DNA of 12,124 nt from JAKJGV01 sp964617565 (lineage in GTDB: Bacteria; Verrucomicrobiota; Kiritimatiellia; CAIQIC01; JAGNIJ01). Each line of letters opens with the position of its first letter. Position 1 is the stretch's first letter. Below, piece by piece: positions 5,038-12,027 of the stretch. Under the pieces are notes generated by a model, which saw only the letters and a program-made list of their open reading frames with translations, was not told the origin of the DNA and made no database searches. The stretch lies in contig CAZTYH010000084.1 of assembly GCA_964617565.1 (NCBI GenBank), positions 1-12,124 on the forward strand, read 5' to 3'. The translations under genes and the position numbers were made by a program.

Positions 5038-6006
5038 GTGATTAGTTCAGCAGACGTGGTCCGTTCGGACCTTTCCATTCAGGACCTGATCGAGTCGGGC
5101 CTGCATTTCGGCCATCAAACCAAGCGCTGGAATCCGAAGATGAAGCGTTACATCTTCGGCGAGCGCAACGGGATCTATATCATTGATCTCGCGAAGAGCC
5201 TCACTGCGTTGCTGGAAGCGCGTCGTTTCATCTATGACACGGTCTCGCGCGGCCGCCGCGTTCTTTTTGTCGGCACCAAGAAGCAGGCGCAACAGCCGAT
5301 CCGCGAAGCCTCGGAGCGGTTGAAGATGCCGTACGTGGTCAACCGCTGGCTGGGCGGAACGTTGACCAACAACCAGACCATCCGGCAAAGCGTCTCGCGT
5401 ATGCGCACGCTGGAGAAGATGGAAACCGACGGCTCGATCAATGAGCTGCCGAAGAAAGAGATCGCGAGCATACGGCGCGAGCTGGAGAAAATGCGCTACA
5501 ATCTTTCCGGCATCGCAGACATGGAGCAGTTACCCGGCGCGGTTATCGTGGTGGATATCACCCGCGAGGCGATTGCCGTTGCGGAAGCGAACCGCCTGAA
5601 AATTCCGGTCATCGCCATGGTGGATACGAATTGCGATCCGGATCCGATTGATTATCCGATTCCCGGTAACGATGACGCGATTCGAGCCATTCGTCTTGTG
5701 ATAGATGCCATTTCAACGACCATCCAGCAGGCGCAGAATGAGTACGCCAAGGTGGCTGCGGAAGAGGCGCGTCGCAAGATGGCGGAGGAAGCGGAACGGG
5801 CAGCCAAGATCAAGGCCGCCGAGGAAGAGCGCAAGGTTCGCGATGCGGAAGCCAAGAAGGCCCGCGCCGAAGCGATTGCGAAATCCAAGACCGAAGAGGC
5901 TGCCAAGGCCGGCGAAACGGCCGCCGCGAAGAGCGAGCCCGCGCCCGCCCCCGAGGCGTCGGAGCCTGCCGCTCCGGCCGCAAGCGAGCCGCCGGCATCG
6001 GCATAA
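5038..6006 (+). CDS. rpsB: 30S ribosomal protein S2 with long C-terminal tail
   Basis: Ribosomal protein S2, which joins the small subunit late and contacts S1 in many bacteria. Typical family stretches are GLHFGHQTKRWNPKMKRYIF (21-40), LFVGTKKQAQ (76-85), VNRWLGGTLTNN (101-112), LPGAVIVVDI (165-174) and IPVIAMVDTNCDPD (189-202). The start is GTG with GGAGG five bases upstream. The conserved core ends near residue 230, but the protein continues to 322. Residues about 235-295 are a charged Ala/Glu/Lys/Arg helix, probably a coiled coil, and 296-322 are an Ala/Pro/Glu/Ser tail. S2 is usually about 230-260 residues, so some 80 residues are extra. It forms an operon with tsf, 33 bases downstream. 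Confidence 0.98.
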   Translation: MISSADVVRSDLSIQDLIESGLHFGHQTKRWNPKMKRYIFGERNGIYIIDLAKSLTALLEARRFIYDTVSRGRRVLFVGTKKQAQQPIREASERLKMPYVVNRWLGGTLTNNQTIRQSVSRMRTLEKMETDGSINELPKKEIASIRRELEKMRYNLSGIADMEQLPGAVIVVDITREAIAVAEANRLKIPVIAMVDTNCDPDPIDYPIPGNDDAIRAIRLVIDAISTTIQQAQNEYAKVAAEEARRKMAEEAERAAKIKAAEEERKVRDAEAKKARAEAIAKSKTEEAAKAGETAAAKSEPAPAPEASEPAAPAASEPPASA

Positions 6007-6039
6007 CGAGCAACGGAATCAAGGAAGGAGCTTTGAGTC

Positions 6040-6888
6040 ATGGTTGAAATTTCAGCAGCATTGGTAAAGGAACTCCGCGAGGAGACCAACGTCGGCATGA
6101 TGGAGTGCAAGCGCGCGCTCGTGGAAGCCGGCGGCGACAAGGAAAAAGCGGTGCGCATTCTGCGCGAACGCGGATTGGCTGTGGCCGGGAAAAAAGCGTC
6201 GCGTACGGCGAAGGACGGACAGGTCGCGGCGGATATCACCGATGGCGGCCGAACCGGCGTGATGGTGGAAGTGAATTGCGAGACCGACTTTGTGGCGCGG
6301 AACGCGATTTTCCAGGACTTCATGAAGAAAGTCGTCGAAAAAGCGCGGACGGTCGAGGGCGACCTGGCCACGGCGATGAAGGATGAAGTCACCGCGAAGA
6401 TCCAGGAGATCGGCGAGAACATTATCGTTCGCCGCCACGTGCGTTACCAGGTCCAGGGCAACGGAATCGTTGCGAGCTACATTCATCTTGGGGGCAAGGT
6501 GGGCGTGCTGCTCGAAGTCGGCTGCGAGAAAGCCGAAACGGCGCAGAAAGATCTTTTCAAGGAAGTCGTGAAGGACGTGACGCTGCATATCGCGGCGTGC
6601 AATCCGCAATATCTGAATCGCACCGAGGTGCCTGAAAAAGTGTTGGCCTCCGAAAAGGAAATCTATGCGAAGCAGGTTCAGGGCAAGCCGGCCAACATCA
6701 TTGAGAAAATCGTGCTGGGCAAGCTCGACAAGTTCTTCCAGCAGATCTGCCTGCTCGAGCAGGGCTTTGTAAAGGATCCCGATCAGACGGTCACCGAACT
6801 CCTGGCCACGAAAGGGAAGGAGTTGGAGGACACGCTGGCGATTCGCCGGTTCACGCGGTATCAGGTTGGCGAAGAGATCGCGTCCTGA
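6040..6888 (+). CDS. tsf: Elongation factor Ts
   Basis: EF-Ts recycles EF-Tu by exchanging its GDP for GTP. The 282-residue length matches the two-subdomain bacterial form. The N-terminal UBA-like domain (1-45) contains TNVGMMECKRAL (16-27), where the usual form is TGAGMMDCKKAL. ETDFVARN (81-88) holds the Asp-Phe pair that inserts into EF-Tu. HIAACNPQYL (near 185-194) lies in the core domain. The ATG at 6040 has GGAG nine bases upstream. The gene follows rpsB in the classic rpsB-tsf order, but the next gene is a HAD hydrolase rather than pyrH, which commonly comes third. Confidence 0.98.
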   Translation: MVEISAALVKELREETNVGMMECKRALVEAGGDKEKAVRILRERGLAVAGKKASRTAKDGQVAADITDGGRTGVMVEVNCETDFVARNAIFQDFMKKVVEKARTVEGDLATAMKDEVTAKIQEIGENIIVRRHVRYQVQGNGIVASYIHLGGKVGVLLEVGCEKAETAQKDLFKEVVKDVTLHIAACNPQYLNRTEVPEKVLASEKEIYAKQVQGKPANIIEKIVLGKLDKFFQQICLLEQGFVKDPDQTVTELLATKGKELEDTLAIRRFTRYQVGEEIAS

Positions 6889-6896
6889 AGTTTTTT

Positions 6897-6938
6897 CCAG
6901 GGATTGGAAAATTGCGCGCGCCGTTTTCCAATCCTTGG
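6897..6938 (+). terminator. Long hairpin downstream of tsf, candidate terminator or repeat unit
   Basis: CCAGGGATTGGAAAA (6897-6911) pairs with TTTTCCAATCCTTGG (6924-6938), 15 pairs with one G-U, around a GC-rich 12-base loop. ACTTTTCT follows closely. The left arm can instead fold on itself with the upstream T-run (TTTTCCA 6893-6899 with TGGAAAA 6905-6911), so two exclusive structures exist. It begins nine bases after the tsf stop, fitting termination of rpsB-tsf; the nested symmetry also looks like a dispersed repeat. Confidence 0.45.
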
Positions 6939-6948
6939 AGACTTTTCT

Positions 6949-6968
6949 CCGGACTACGGTTCGTCCGG
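6949..6968 (+). other. Hairpin just upstream of the HAD gene start
   Basis: CCGGAC (6949-6954) pairs with GTCCGG (6963-6968) around an eight-base loop and ends seven bases before the ATG at 6976, in the space a ribosome site would occupy. It could limit initiation or belong to the terminator region of tsf. No clear promoter is visible between 6889 and 6975. Confidence 0.3.
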
Positions 6969-6975
6969 CAAACAG

Positions 6976-7638
6976 ATGAAACAGCCTGCGGCCATTTTTG
7001 ATTGGGATGGCGTGGTAGTGGATTCATCCCGCCTTCATGTACTCAGTTGGGTGCGATTGGCCGAGTTGGAAGGCAAGCATCTCCCCGAAACGGAACGCCT
7101 CGGCAGCCTGGGGCTGAAGAGCCAGGCGGTTGTGTCCGATCTGTTTGGATGGACGCAGGATCCCTGTGAAGTGGAGCGTATCACACTGCGCAAAGAACAG
7201 ATCTTCCGAGAAATGACCCGGGAACATGGAATTGATTCACAACCCGGAGTGCTTGATTTTCTCAAGGGGCTGCAGAAACTTCGAGTCCCGGCCGCTGTCG
7301 GATCTTCCGCGCCCCGGCTGAATGTGGATGCGTGCATGGAGGCTCTTGGCGCAAACGGTTTGTTCGCGGCGGTTGTGTCCGGCGATGATGTGGTGCATGG
7401 CAAGCCAGCCCCGGATATCTTTCTCAAGGCGGCAGGGCATTTGGGTCGGGGCCCGGCGGAGTGCGTGGTCTTTGAGGATGCGACGGCCGGAGTGAAGGCC
7501 GCAAAAAATGCGGGAATGCGCGTGGTGGGGGTGCTGACAACCCACGAACGCAACGACCTGCCGGATGCTGATTATTACATCAGAGATTTCTCCGAATTTA
7601 CGGCGGAATCGTTTGTCCGTTGGTGCGGAGGGGCGTGA
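6976..7638 (+). CDS. HAD-superfamily hydrolase, beta-phosphoglucomutase-like
   Basis: A 220-residue HAD subfamily I enzyme. Motif I is FDWDGVVVDSS (8-18), with nucleophile Asp9 and acid/base Asp11. A helical cap follows (about 19-90). Motif II is VGSSAP (108-113, Ser110), motif III is Lys143 in HGKPAPDIF, and motif IV is VVFEDATAGVKAAKNAGM (164-181, Asp168). All catalytic positions are present. The closest textbook relatives are beta-phosphoglucomutases and small sugar-phosphate or phosphoglycolate phosphatases; the substrate cannot be told. The frame is also open upstream from a TTG at 6904, but that extension would run through the terminator-like hairpin, and motif I normally lies within ten residues of the start, so the ATG at 6976 is chosen although its ribosome site is weak. 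The stop overlaps the next ATG as TGATG. Confidence 0.88.
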   Translation: MKQPAAIFDWDGVVVDSSRLHVLSWVRLAELEGKHLPETERLGSLGLKSQAVVSDLFGWTQDPCEVERITLRKEQIFREMTREHGIDSQPGVLDFLKGLQKLRVPAAVGSSAPRLNVDACMEALGANGLFAAVVSGDDVVHGKPAPDIFLKAAGHLGRGPAECVVFEDATAGVKAAKNAGMRVVGVLTTHERNDLPDADYYIRDFSEFTAESFVRWCGGA

Positions 7639-8285
7639 TGGGGCAGCTTATATTTCTTTTTGGGGGCGCCTTCGTGGTCGGTTTTTCCGGCGCGATGATG
7701 CCGGGGCCGGTCCTTACGGCAACGATCAGCGAAGTGATGAAGCGCGGGTTCAAGGCGGGGCCGCTGATTGTCCTGGGGCATGCCATCCTCGAACTCTGCG
7801 TGCTGGCCCTGGTGGTGACGGGCTTGGGCGAATTCATTACGCGCAACACCACGCTGGGCGTGCTGGGCATTGGCGGTGGCGGGTTGCTGGTGCTGATGGG
7901 CATGCAAATGGCCCTGAATTCGAAGCGTGCCGCGGCAGAGGCGCTGGGGGCGAAAGCCGATCCGAAGACGGCGATTCGCGGACCGATTCTCGCCGGCGTT
8001 TTGACGTCCGTATCCAACCCCTATTGGACGCTCTGGTGGGCGACGATCGGATTGAATTATGCCGGGCTCGCATTGAAGAGCGGCATGGCGGGGCTGGCGA
8101 GTTTTTATTCGGGACACATTCTTTCCGATCTCACCTGGTACAGCCTCGTGGCGGCAGCGGTTGCCTCGGGCCGACGCATCTGCCCGGAATGGCTTTATCG
8201 GCTCATGCTGGTGTTGTGCGCCCTGGCTCTTGTTGCGCTCGGCGCTTACTTCGCGGCGGATGGCGCTGCGCGATTTACGGCGTAG
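7638..8285 (+). CDS. LysE/RhtB-family exporter
   Basis: A 215-residue inner-membrane protein of the LysE superfamily, whose members export amino acids and related small molecules by proton exchange. The first membrane segment contains the family signature GFSGAMMPGPVLTATISEVMKRG (15-37, with the Pro-Gly-Pro). Other hydrophobic segments fall at about 41-64, 72-92, 115-145, 153-177 and 187-207. SNPYWTLWWATIG (126-138) is the conserved central Asn-Pro segment. The basic loop at about 95-114 is the usual cytoplasmic break. The ATG overlaps the HAD stop (TGATG) and has GGAGGGG four bases upstream, so the two genes are co-translated; an in-frame GTG at 7635 is an alternative. The C-terminus overlaps the converging acyl-CoA synthetase gene by 11 bases. 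The exported substrate is unknown. Confidence 0.9.
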   Translation: MGQLIFLFGGAFVVGFSGAMMPGPVLTATISEVMKRGFKAGPLIVLGHAILELCVLALVVTGLGEFITRNTTLGVLGIGGGGLLVLMGMQMALNSKRAAAEALGAKADPKTAIRGPILAGVLTSVSNPYWTLWWATIGLNYAGLALKSGMAGLASFYSGHILSDLTWYSLVAAAVASGRRICPEWLYRLMLVLCALALVALGAYFAADGAARFTA

Positions 8286-9936
8286 GACTTTCGTCCGCGT
8301 GGAGAGCGTGATCGCGGTTCCGGATTTCCGCGCGACGGATTTTTCCGCTGATGGTCTTTGGCAATTCCGGCACGAATTCAATGATGCGCGGATACTTGTA
8401 ACTTGCCGTGATGCTCTTCACATGGTCCTGAAGCTCATGCACGAGTTTTTCCGAGGGTTCATATCCCGGCCTCAGCACTACGCTGGCCTTAACAATCTGA
8501 CCCCGTACGGGGTCAGGAACACCGGTGACGGCGGTTTCGGCTACGGCGGGATGAGTGACCAGTGCGCTTTCTACCTCAAAGGGGCCGATGCGGTAGCCGG
8601 AGCTTTTAATCAGGTCGTCGTTACGGCCGATAAACCAGAAGTAACCCTCTTCGTCCCGCTGCGCTTTGTCCCCCGTGCGATAGAGCCCGTTGCGTAGGAC
8701 TTTTGAGGTAAGAGCTTCGTCGGCAAGGTATCCATTGAAAAGGCCCAGGGGGCGTTTTCCATTCAGCCGAATGCAGATTTCGCCTTCCTGGTTCGCGGCC
8801 ACTTCGCGGTCGTTTTCATCCAGTAATACGACGTCCCATCCGGGACAGGGTTTTCCGATGGAGCCGGGCTTGATCGGCATGAAAGGGAATGTCGCCAATT
8901 GCAGCGTCGTTTCTGTTTGGCCATATCCCTCGTAAAGAGAGATGCCGGTGGCCGCTTTCCAGCCGTCGAAAATGTCGCGATTCAGCAGTTCGCCCGCGCT
9001 TGTGCAGTGGCGAAGCGATGAGAGGTCGTATTTGTGCAGGTCATGATGAGCGAGCATGAGGCGATAGACGGTGGGCGGGGCGCAGAAGGTGGTAACCTTG
9101 TGATCGGCCATGACTTTCAGCATGCGGGTGGCGACGAAGCGTCCGCGGAAATCGTGAACGAAAACAGTCGCGCCTGCCATCCACTGTCCGTAGAGCTTGC
9201 CCCATGCGGCCTTCGCCCATCCGGTGTCGGCAATGGTCAGGTGAAGATCGCCCGGCCGGAGGTCCTGCCAATATAGCGCGGTGGTAAGGTGGGCCAGGGC
9301 ATACGTATGGTCGTGAAGCACCATTTTCGGCGCACCGGTTGTGCCGGAGGAAAAGAAAATAAAAAGCGGATCATTTCCGCCGCTTGTTTTTTCCACGCGG
9401 GGCGCTGCGGTGCCGTTTTGAAGGACGGAATCGAAAGAGACCCAACTGGCGCTGGCAGCGCCGCCGATGCATACCGCCATCCGGCAGCCGGGACAAAGCC
9501 CCCGCGCGGGATCAACCAGATGCGTTACGGATGCATCCGCAATAATGCCGCGGACGTCAGCCATCTTCATGCGATACTCGATATCTTTTGTGGTCAGCAT
9601 CGCCGGGGACGGAATGGCGACCGCGCCGATTTTGTGCAGCGCAAGCACGGTGGTCCAGAAGGCGACGCGCCGGTAAAGAATCAACATGATCCGGTCGCCC
9701 TTTTGAACCCCGAGACGAAGCAATCCCGCGGCAAGGCGGGAGGATTCGCGGCTGAAGAAGGCAAAGTCGAGATCGGTGCGCTGGTCGGCATCATCCACGT
9801 GAACCATGGCCAGCCGGTGCGGATCCGTGGAGGCAACATGGTCCACGAAATCAAAAGCGAAATTGAAGTCCGGCGGCACAGCAAGGTTCCACCGGGCCAT
9901 GAAATCATCGTAACTGCTGAAAGTGTTTTTGCTCAT
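8275..9936 (-). CDS. Medium-chain (MACS-type) acyl-CoA synthetase, AMP-forming
   Basis: A 553-residue member of the ANL adenylating superfamily; these enzymes join a carboxylic acid to CoA via an acyl-AMP. Motifs in order: the P-loop SSGTTGAPK (196-204), ADTGWAKAAWGKLYGQW (236-252), YEGYGQTET (335-343), YRTGDKA (419-425, Asp423), GRNDDLIKSSGYRIGPFEVE (437-456) and catalytic Lys532 in PKTISGKIRR. The GW-x-K and GYRIGPFEVE stretches fit the medium-chain/ACSM group better than acetyl-CoA synthetase. The acid could be a short or medium fatty acid or an aromatic acid. The ATG at 9936 has AGGAGG three bases upstream; an upstream TTG (9951) would place the ribosome site inside the coding region and is rejected. 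It follows the dismutase gene by 74 bases and converges on lysE with an 11-base overlap. Confidence 0.93.
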   Translation of the reverse strand: MSKNTFSSYDDFMARWNLAVPPDFNFAFDFVDHVASTDPHRLAMVHVDDADQRTDLDFAFFSRESSRLAAGLLRLGVQKGDRIMLILYRRVAFWTTVLALHKIGAVAIPSPAMLTTKDIEYRMKMADVRGIIADASVTHLVDPARGLCPGCRMAVCIGGAASASWVSFDSVLQNGTAAPRVEKTSGGNDPLFIFFSSGTTGAPKMVLHDHTYALAHLTTALYWQDLRPGDLHLTIADTGWAKAAWGKLYGQWMAGATVFVHDFRGRFVATRMLKVMADHKVTTFCAPPTVYRLMLAHHDLHKYDLSSLRHCTSAGELLNRDIFDGWKAATGISLYEGYGQTETTLQLATFPFMPIKPGSIGKPCPGWDVVLLDENDREVAANQEGEICIRLNGKRPLGLFNGYLADEALTSKVLRNGLYRTGDKAQRDEEGYFWFIGRNDDLIKSSGYRIGPFEVESALVTHPAVAETAVTGVPDPVRGQIVKASVVLRPGYEPSEKLVHELQDHVKSITASYKYPRIIEFVPELPKTISGKIRRAEIRNRDHALHADESPTP

Positions 9937-9940
9937 ACAC

Positions 9941-9959
9941 CTCCTGCGCAACGCAGGAG
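9941..9959 (-). promoter_or_regulatory. Hairpin burying the ribosome binding site of the acyl-CoA synthetase gene
   Basis: In the minus-strand RNA, CTCCTGCG (9959-9952) is followed by a UUG loop and CGCAGGAG (9948-9941). The 3' arm contains most of the AGGAGG ribosome site, which lies three bases from the ATG. The eight-pair stem would block initiation unless opened. Confidence 0.6.
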
Positions 9960-10010
9960 CAAATCCTACGCTGCGAGGAGGCGTAATCGAAGCAGTATTT
10001 TCAGTTTAAC

Positions 10011-10634
10011 TTACTTCGCCTGCACGAACAGGGCTTCCACCTTTTCCCAATTCACCACGTTCCACCATGCGCCGATATAGTCCGCGCGGCGGTTCTGGTA
10101 TTTGAGGTAATAGGCGTGTTCCCAGACATCGAGGCCGAGCACAATATGTCCCGGACATTCGGAAACACCGACCATGTGCGGGTTGTCCTGGTTCGGCGAA
10201 GAGCAAATACAAAGCTTGCCGTTCTTGACGCTGAGCCATGCCCAGCCGGATCCGAAGCGACCGACGGCGGCCTTGGCGAATTGCTCCTTGAACGAGTCGA
10301 AACCACCAAAGGTGGTGTCAATGGCTTTGGCCAGCGACCCGACCGGTTTGCCGGGACTCTTGGGGGTGAGCAATTGCCAGAAGAGGCTGTGATTCCAGTG
10401 GCCGCCTCCGTTGTTGCGGACGGCGGTGCGGATGTCTTCCGGAACCCTGGCAAGGTCGCCGATCAGTTCATCGAGGCTCTTTCCGGCCAGCTCAGGATGT
10501 TTTTCGAGTGCTGCGTTAAGGTTCGCAACATAGGCCGCATGATGTTTGCCGTGATGGATTTCCATAGTTTTTGCGTCTATGTGCGGTTCCAATGAGTCTG
10601 TTGCATAAGGCAATTTTGGTAGTTCGTGTGCCAT
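10011..10634 (-). CDS. Superoxide dismutase, Fe/Mn family
   Basis: A 207-residue dismutase converting superoxide to hydrogen peroxide and oxygen. The N-terminus ELPKLPYATDSLEPHIDAKT is classic. Metal ligands are His27 (in EIHHGKHH), His82 (GGGHWNHSLFW), Asp169 and His173 (LGLDVWEHAYYLKY). Metal preference: the segment before His82 has Gly/His rather than the Gln of Fe enzymes, while SPNQDNP (146-152) offers Gln149 from the C-terminal domain, as in Mn enzymes. It is therefore probably Mn-dependent or able to use either metal, so I leave the sodA/sodB symbol open. No export signal is seen, so it acts in the cytoplasm. The ATG has GAGGG seven bases upstream. The acyl-CoA synthetase gene follows. 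Confidence 0.97.
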   Translation of the reverse strand: MAHELPKLPYATDSLEPHIDAKTMEIHHGKHHAAYVANLNAALEKHPELAGKSLDELIGDLARVPEDIRTAVRNNGGGHWNHSLFWQLLTPKSPGKPVGSLAKAIDTTFGGFDSFKEQFAKAAVGRFGSGWAWLSVKNGKLCICSSPNQDNPHMVGVSECPGHIVLGLDVWEHAYYLKYQNRRADYIGAWWNVVNWEKVEALFVQAK

Positions 10635-10701
10635 GGTTATACCCTCGCTTCCGTTTCAATTTGTTCTTTGTTTTTTCCGGAGCGATCCGCGCCGGAAGTT
10701 T

Positions 10702-10729
10702 AATATAGGACGGTATGCCGGATTTTCCA
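10702..10729 (-). promoter_or_regulatory. Candidate promoter of the superoxide dismutase gene
   Basis: On the minus strand TGGAAA (10729-10724, 4/6) and TATATT (10707-10702, 5/6) are spaced by 16 bases. The start near 10695 gives a leader of about 60 bases. This suggests the dismutase is transcribed independently of gcvH-lipB. Confidence 0.45.
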
Positions 10730-10781
10730 GTGGGGTGGTGTCATTTTTCAAAACGCCTATATATATAACCGGCCCATCGAA

Positions 10782-10798
10782 GCGGCGCAGAGCGCCGC
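10782..10798. repeat. GC-rich hairpin directly after lipB, candidate dispersed repeat or terminator
   Basis: GCGGCGC (10782-10788) and GCGCCGC (10792-10798) form a seven-pair stem with a three-base loop. On the minus strand it starts one base after the lipB stop codon. No T-run follows, so it is not a standard intrinsic terminator. Confidence 0.45.
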
Positions 10799-10799
10799 C

Positions 10800-11522
10800 C
10801 TACGGGATACGATCTTCTGACATAGAGTCGAATGCGGATCGGAGCGGATCCGGCAGGGGGCCGGAGGAATCGAAATGCTCCAGCTTGCGGTGCAGGACGG
10901 TCTCGAAGTTTTCAGCCATGCGTTCCCGCACGCTAGAAACGTCGGGACTGTAGGACCCAAGAATTTCTTGCAACGAGGAAACGGGTTCGCCCTGCAGGCC
11001 GCAGGGCACGATCAGTTTGAAGTGATCGAGATTGGGGCACACGTTGAAACTCATGCCGTGCATGGTGATCCATTTTTTCAGGCGGAATCCAATGGCGGCA
11101 ATTTTGCCTTTGTCCGTCCACGCCCCGTTCATTCCCTTCCGCCGCCATGCCTTGACCCCGAAATCGGCGGCGGTTCGGATGGCGATTTCTTCGAGGTTAT
11201 GAAGATATCCATGCGCATCGGTTTCCTGCTCGCCGAGGCGCAGGATCGGATACATGACGAGTTGGCCGGGGCCATGGTAGGTCACGTCGCCGCCGCGCGA
11301 GGCCACCGCAGTTTCGATGCCCTGCCTGTGCAACTGTTCCGGCGTGACGAGAAGGTATTGTGTTCGCCCACGCTGCCCGAGCGTAATGACGGGCGCGTGT
11401 TCGAGAAAAAGAACCGTGTCAGGGATCTTTTCCGCCGCGCGCGCTCGAAGGATGCCTTCCTGCAAAGACACCCCGCGCGGGAATGCCACGGGGTGTTTGA
11501 ATTGGATGGCCCACGCGTTCAT
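10800..11522 (-). CDS. lipB: Octanoyl-[acyl-carrier-protein]:protein N-octanoyltransferase
   Basis: LipB moves octanoate from acyl-carrier protein to the lipoyl-domain lysine of target proteins, the first step of lipoate assembly. From the ATG at 11522 the protein has 240 residues. Signature stretches are LEHAPVITLGQRG (40-52), RGGDVTYHGPGQLVMYPIL (76-94), Lys140 in KGKIAAIGFRLKKWITMHG (138-156), and the catalytic Cys174 in VPCGLQGEPVSSL (172-184). The ATG lacks a good ribosome site. The frame is open upstream to a TTG (11564) that overlaps the gcvH stop as TTGA and has GAGG almost touching it; that start would add 14 residues with no family support but would give translational coupling, so it remains possible. 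The gene directly follows gcvH, whose product is a LipB substrate. The C-terminal tail (about 215-240) is poorly conserved-looking and ends at a hairpin. Confidence 0.94.
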   Translation of the reverse strand: MNAWAIQFKHPVAFPRGVSLQEGILRARAAEKIPDTVLFLEHAPVITLGQRGRTQYLLVTPEQLHRQGIETAVASRGGDVTYHGPGQLVMYPILRLGEQETDAHGYLHNLEEIAIRTAADFGVKAWRRKGMNGAWTDKGKIAAIGFRLKKWITMHGMSFNVCPNLDHFKLIVPCGLQGEPVSSLQEILGSYSPDVSSVRERMAENFETVLHRKLEHFDSSGPLPDPLRSAFDSMSEDRIP

Positions 11523-11560
11523 GGCTGATGGTTCAGATGCCGCGCGGAATACATGCCCGA

Positions 11561-11953
11561 TCAATCCTCGGGCGCTTCGGGCAGGAGCTCCTCGTACTGG
11601 TCGGCGTCGAGCAAAGTATCCACTTCATCTTTGTCCGAAGCGCGGATTTTGAAGAGCCAGCCAGAGCCATAAGGATCGCTGTTCACCATTTCGGGTGTCT
11701 CCAGGACCTCGCGATTGACTTCGACCACGACCCCGGCGATGGGAGCGTAAACATCGGAAGCGGCCTTGACGGATTCGACCACGCCGATTTCATCATGCGC
11801 GGCCACCTCGTCTTCCACATCCGGAAGCTCGACGTAGGTCAGGTCGGATAGCTGTTCCTGCGCAAATTCCGTTATGCCGACGGTGACGATATCGCCGTCG
11901 AGTTTCACCCATTCATGCGTCTTCGTATAGCGGAGTTCCCTTGGTACGTTCAT
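11561..11953 (-). CDS. gcvH: Glycine cleavage system H protein
   Basis: A 130-residue lipoyl carrier protein that shuttles the aminomethyl group between the P and T proteins of glycine cleavage. The N-terminus PRELRYTKTHEWVKLDGD is standard. The lipoylated lysine is Lys63 in VVESVKAASDVYAP (58-71). FAQEQLSDLTYVELPDV (30-46) and NSDPYGSGWLFKI (about 91-103) are further hallmarks. The acidic C-terminal tail (EELLPEAPED) is normal. The ATG at 11953 has GAGGAG six bases upstream. lipB follows within about 40 bases, so substrate and modifying enzyme are made together. No gcvT, gcvP or lipA lies in the window; they may be beyond the right edge. Confidence 0.97.
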   Translation of the reverse strand: MNVPRELRYTKTHEWVKLDGDIVTVGITEFAQEQLSDLTYVELPDVEDEVAAHDEIGVVESVKAASDVYAPIAGVVVEVNREVLETPEMVNSDPYGSGWLFKIRASDKDEVDTLLDADQYEELLPEAPED

Positions 11954-12000
11954 TCAATGCTCCTCGTGCCGATTTCTGCAAATAATGATTTCCCGCCTCT

Positions 12001-12027
12001 GTTATAACACCCGGCGCAAGCTGACAA
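12001..12027 (-). promoter_or_regulatory. Extended -10 promoter of gcvH-lipB
   Basis: On the minus strand TTGTCA (12027-12022) and TATAAC (12006-12001) are spaced by 15 bases, and TG one base before the -10 makes it an extended -10, which tolerates the short spacing. The start near 11994 gives a leader of about 40 bases. Confidence 0.5.

Noticed and set aside
5652..6422. 256-residue open frame on the minus strand
   Set aside because: It lies antisense to rpsB and tsf, both certain genes, and its Ser/Ala-rich product mirrors their codon bias.
9289..10080. 263-residue open frame on the plus strand
   Set aside because: It is antisense to the acyl-CoA synthetase and the end of the dismutase gene; no domain or ribosome site.
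10758..10767. Alternating TATATATATA as a second dismutase promoter
   Set aside because: No acceptable -35 lies at the right distance on the minus strand; the TGGAAA-16-TATATT pair is better placed.
10875..11528. 217-residue open frame on the plus strand
   Set aside because: It is antisense to lipB, which has all its catalytic motifs.
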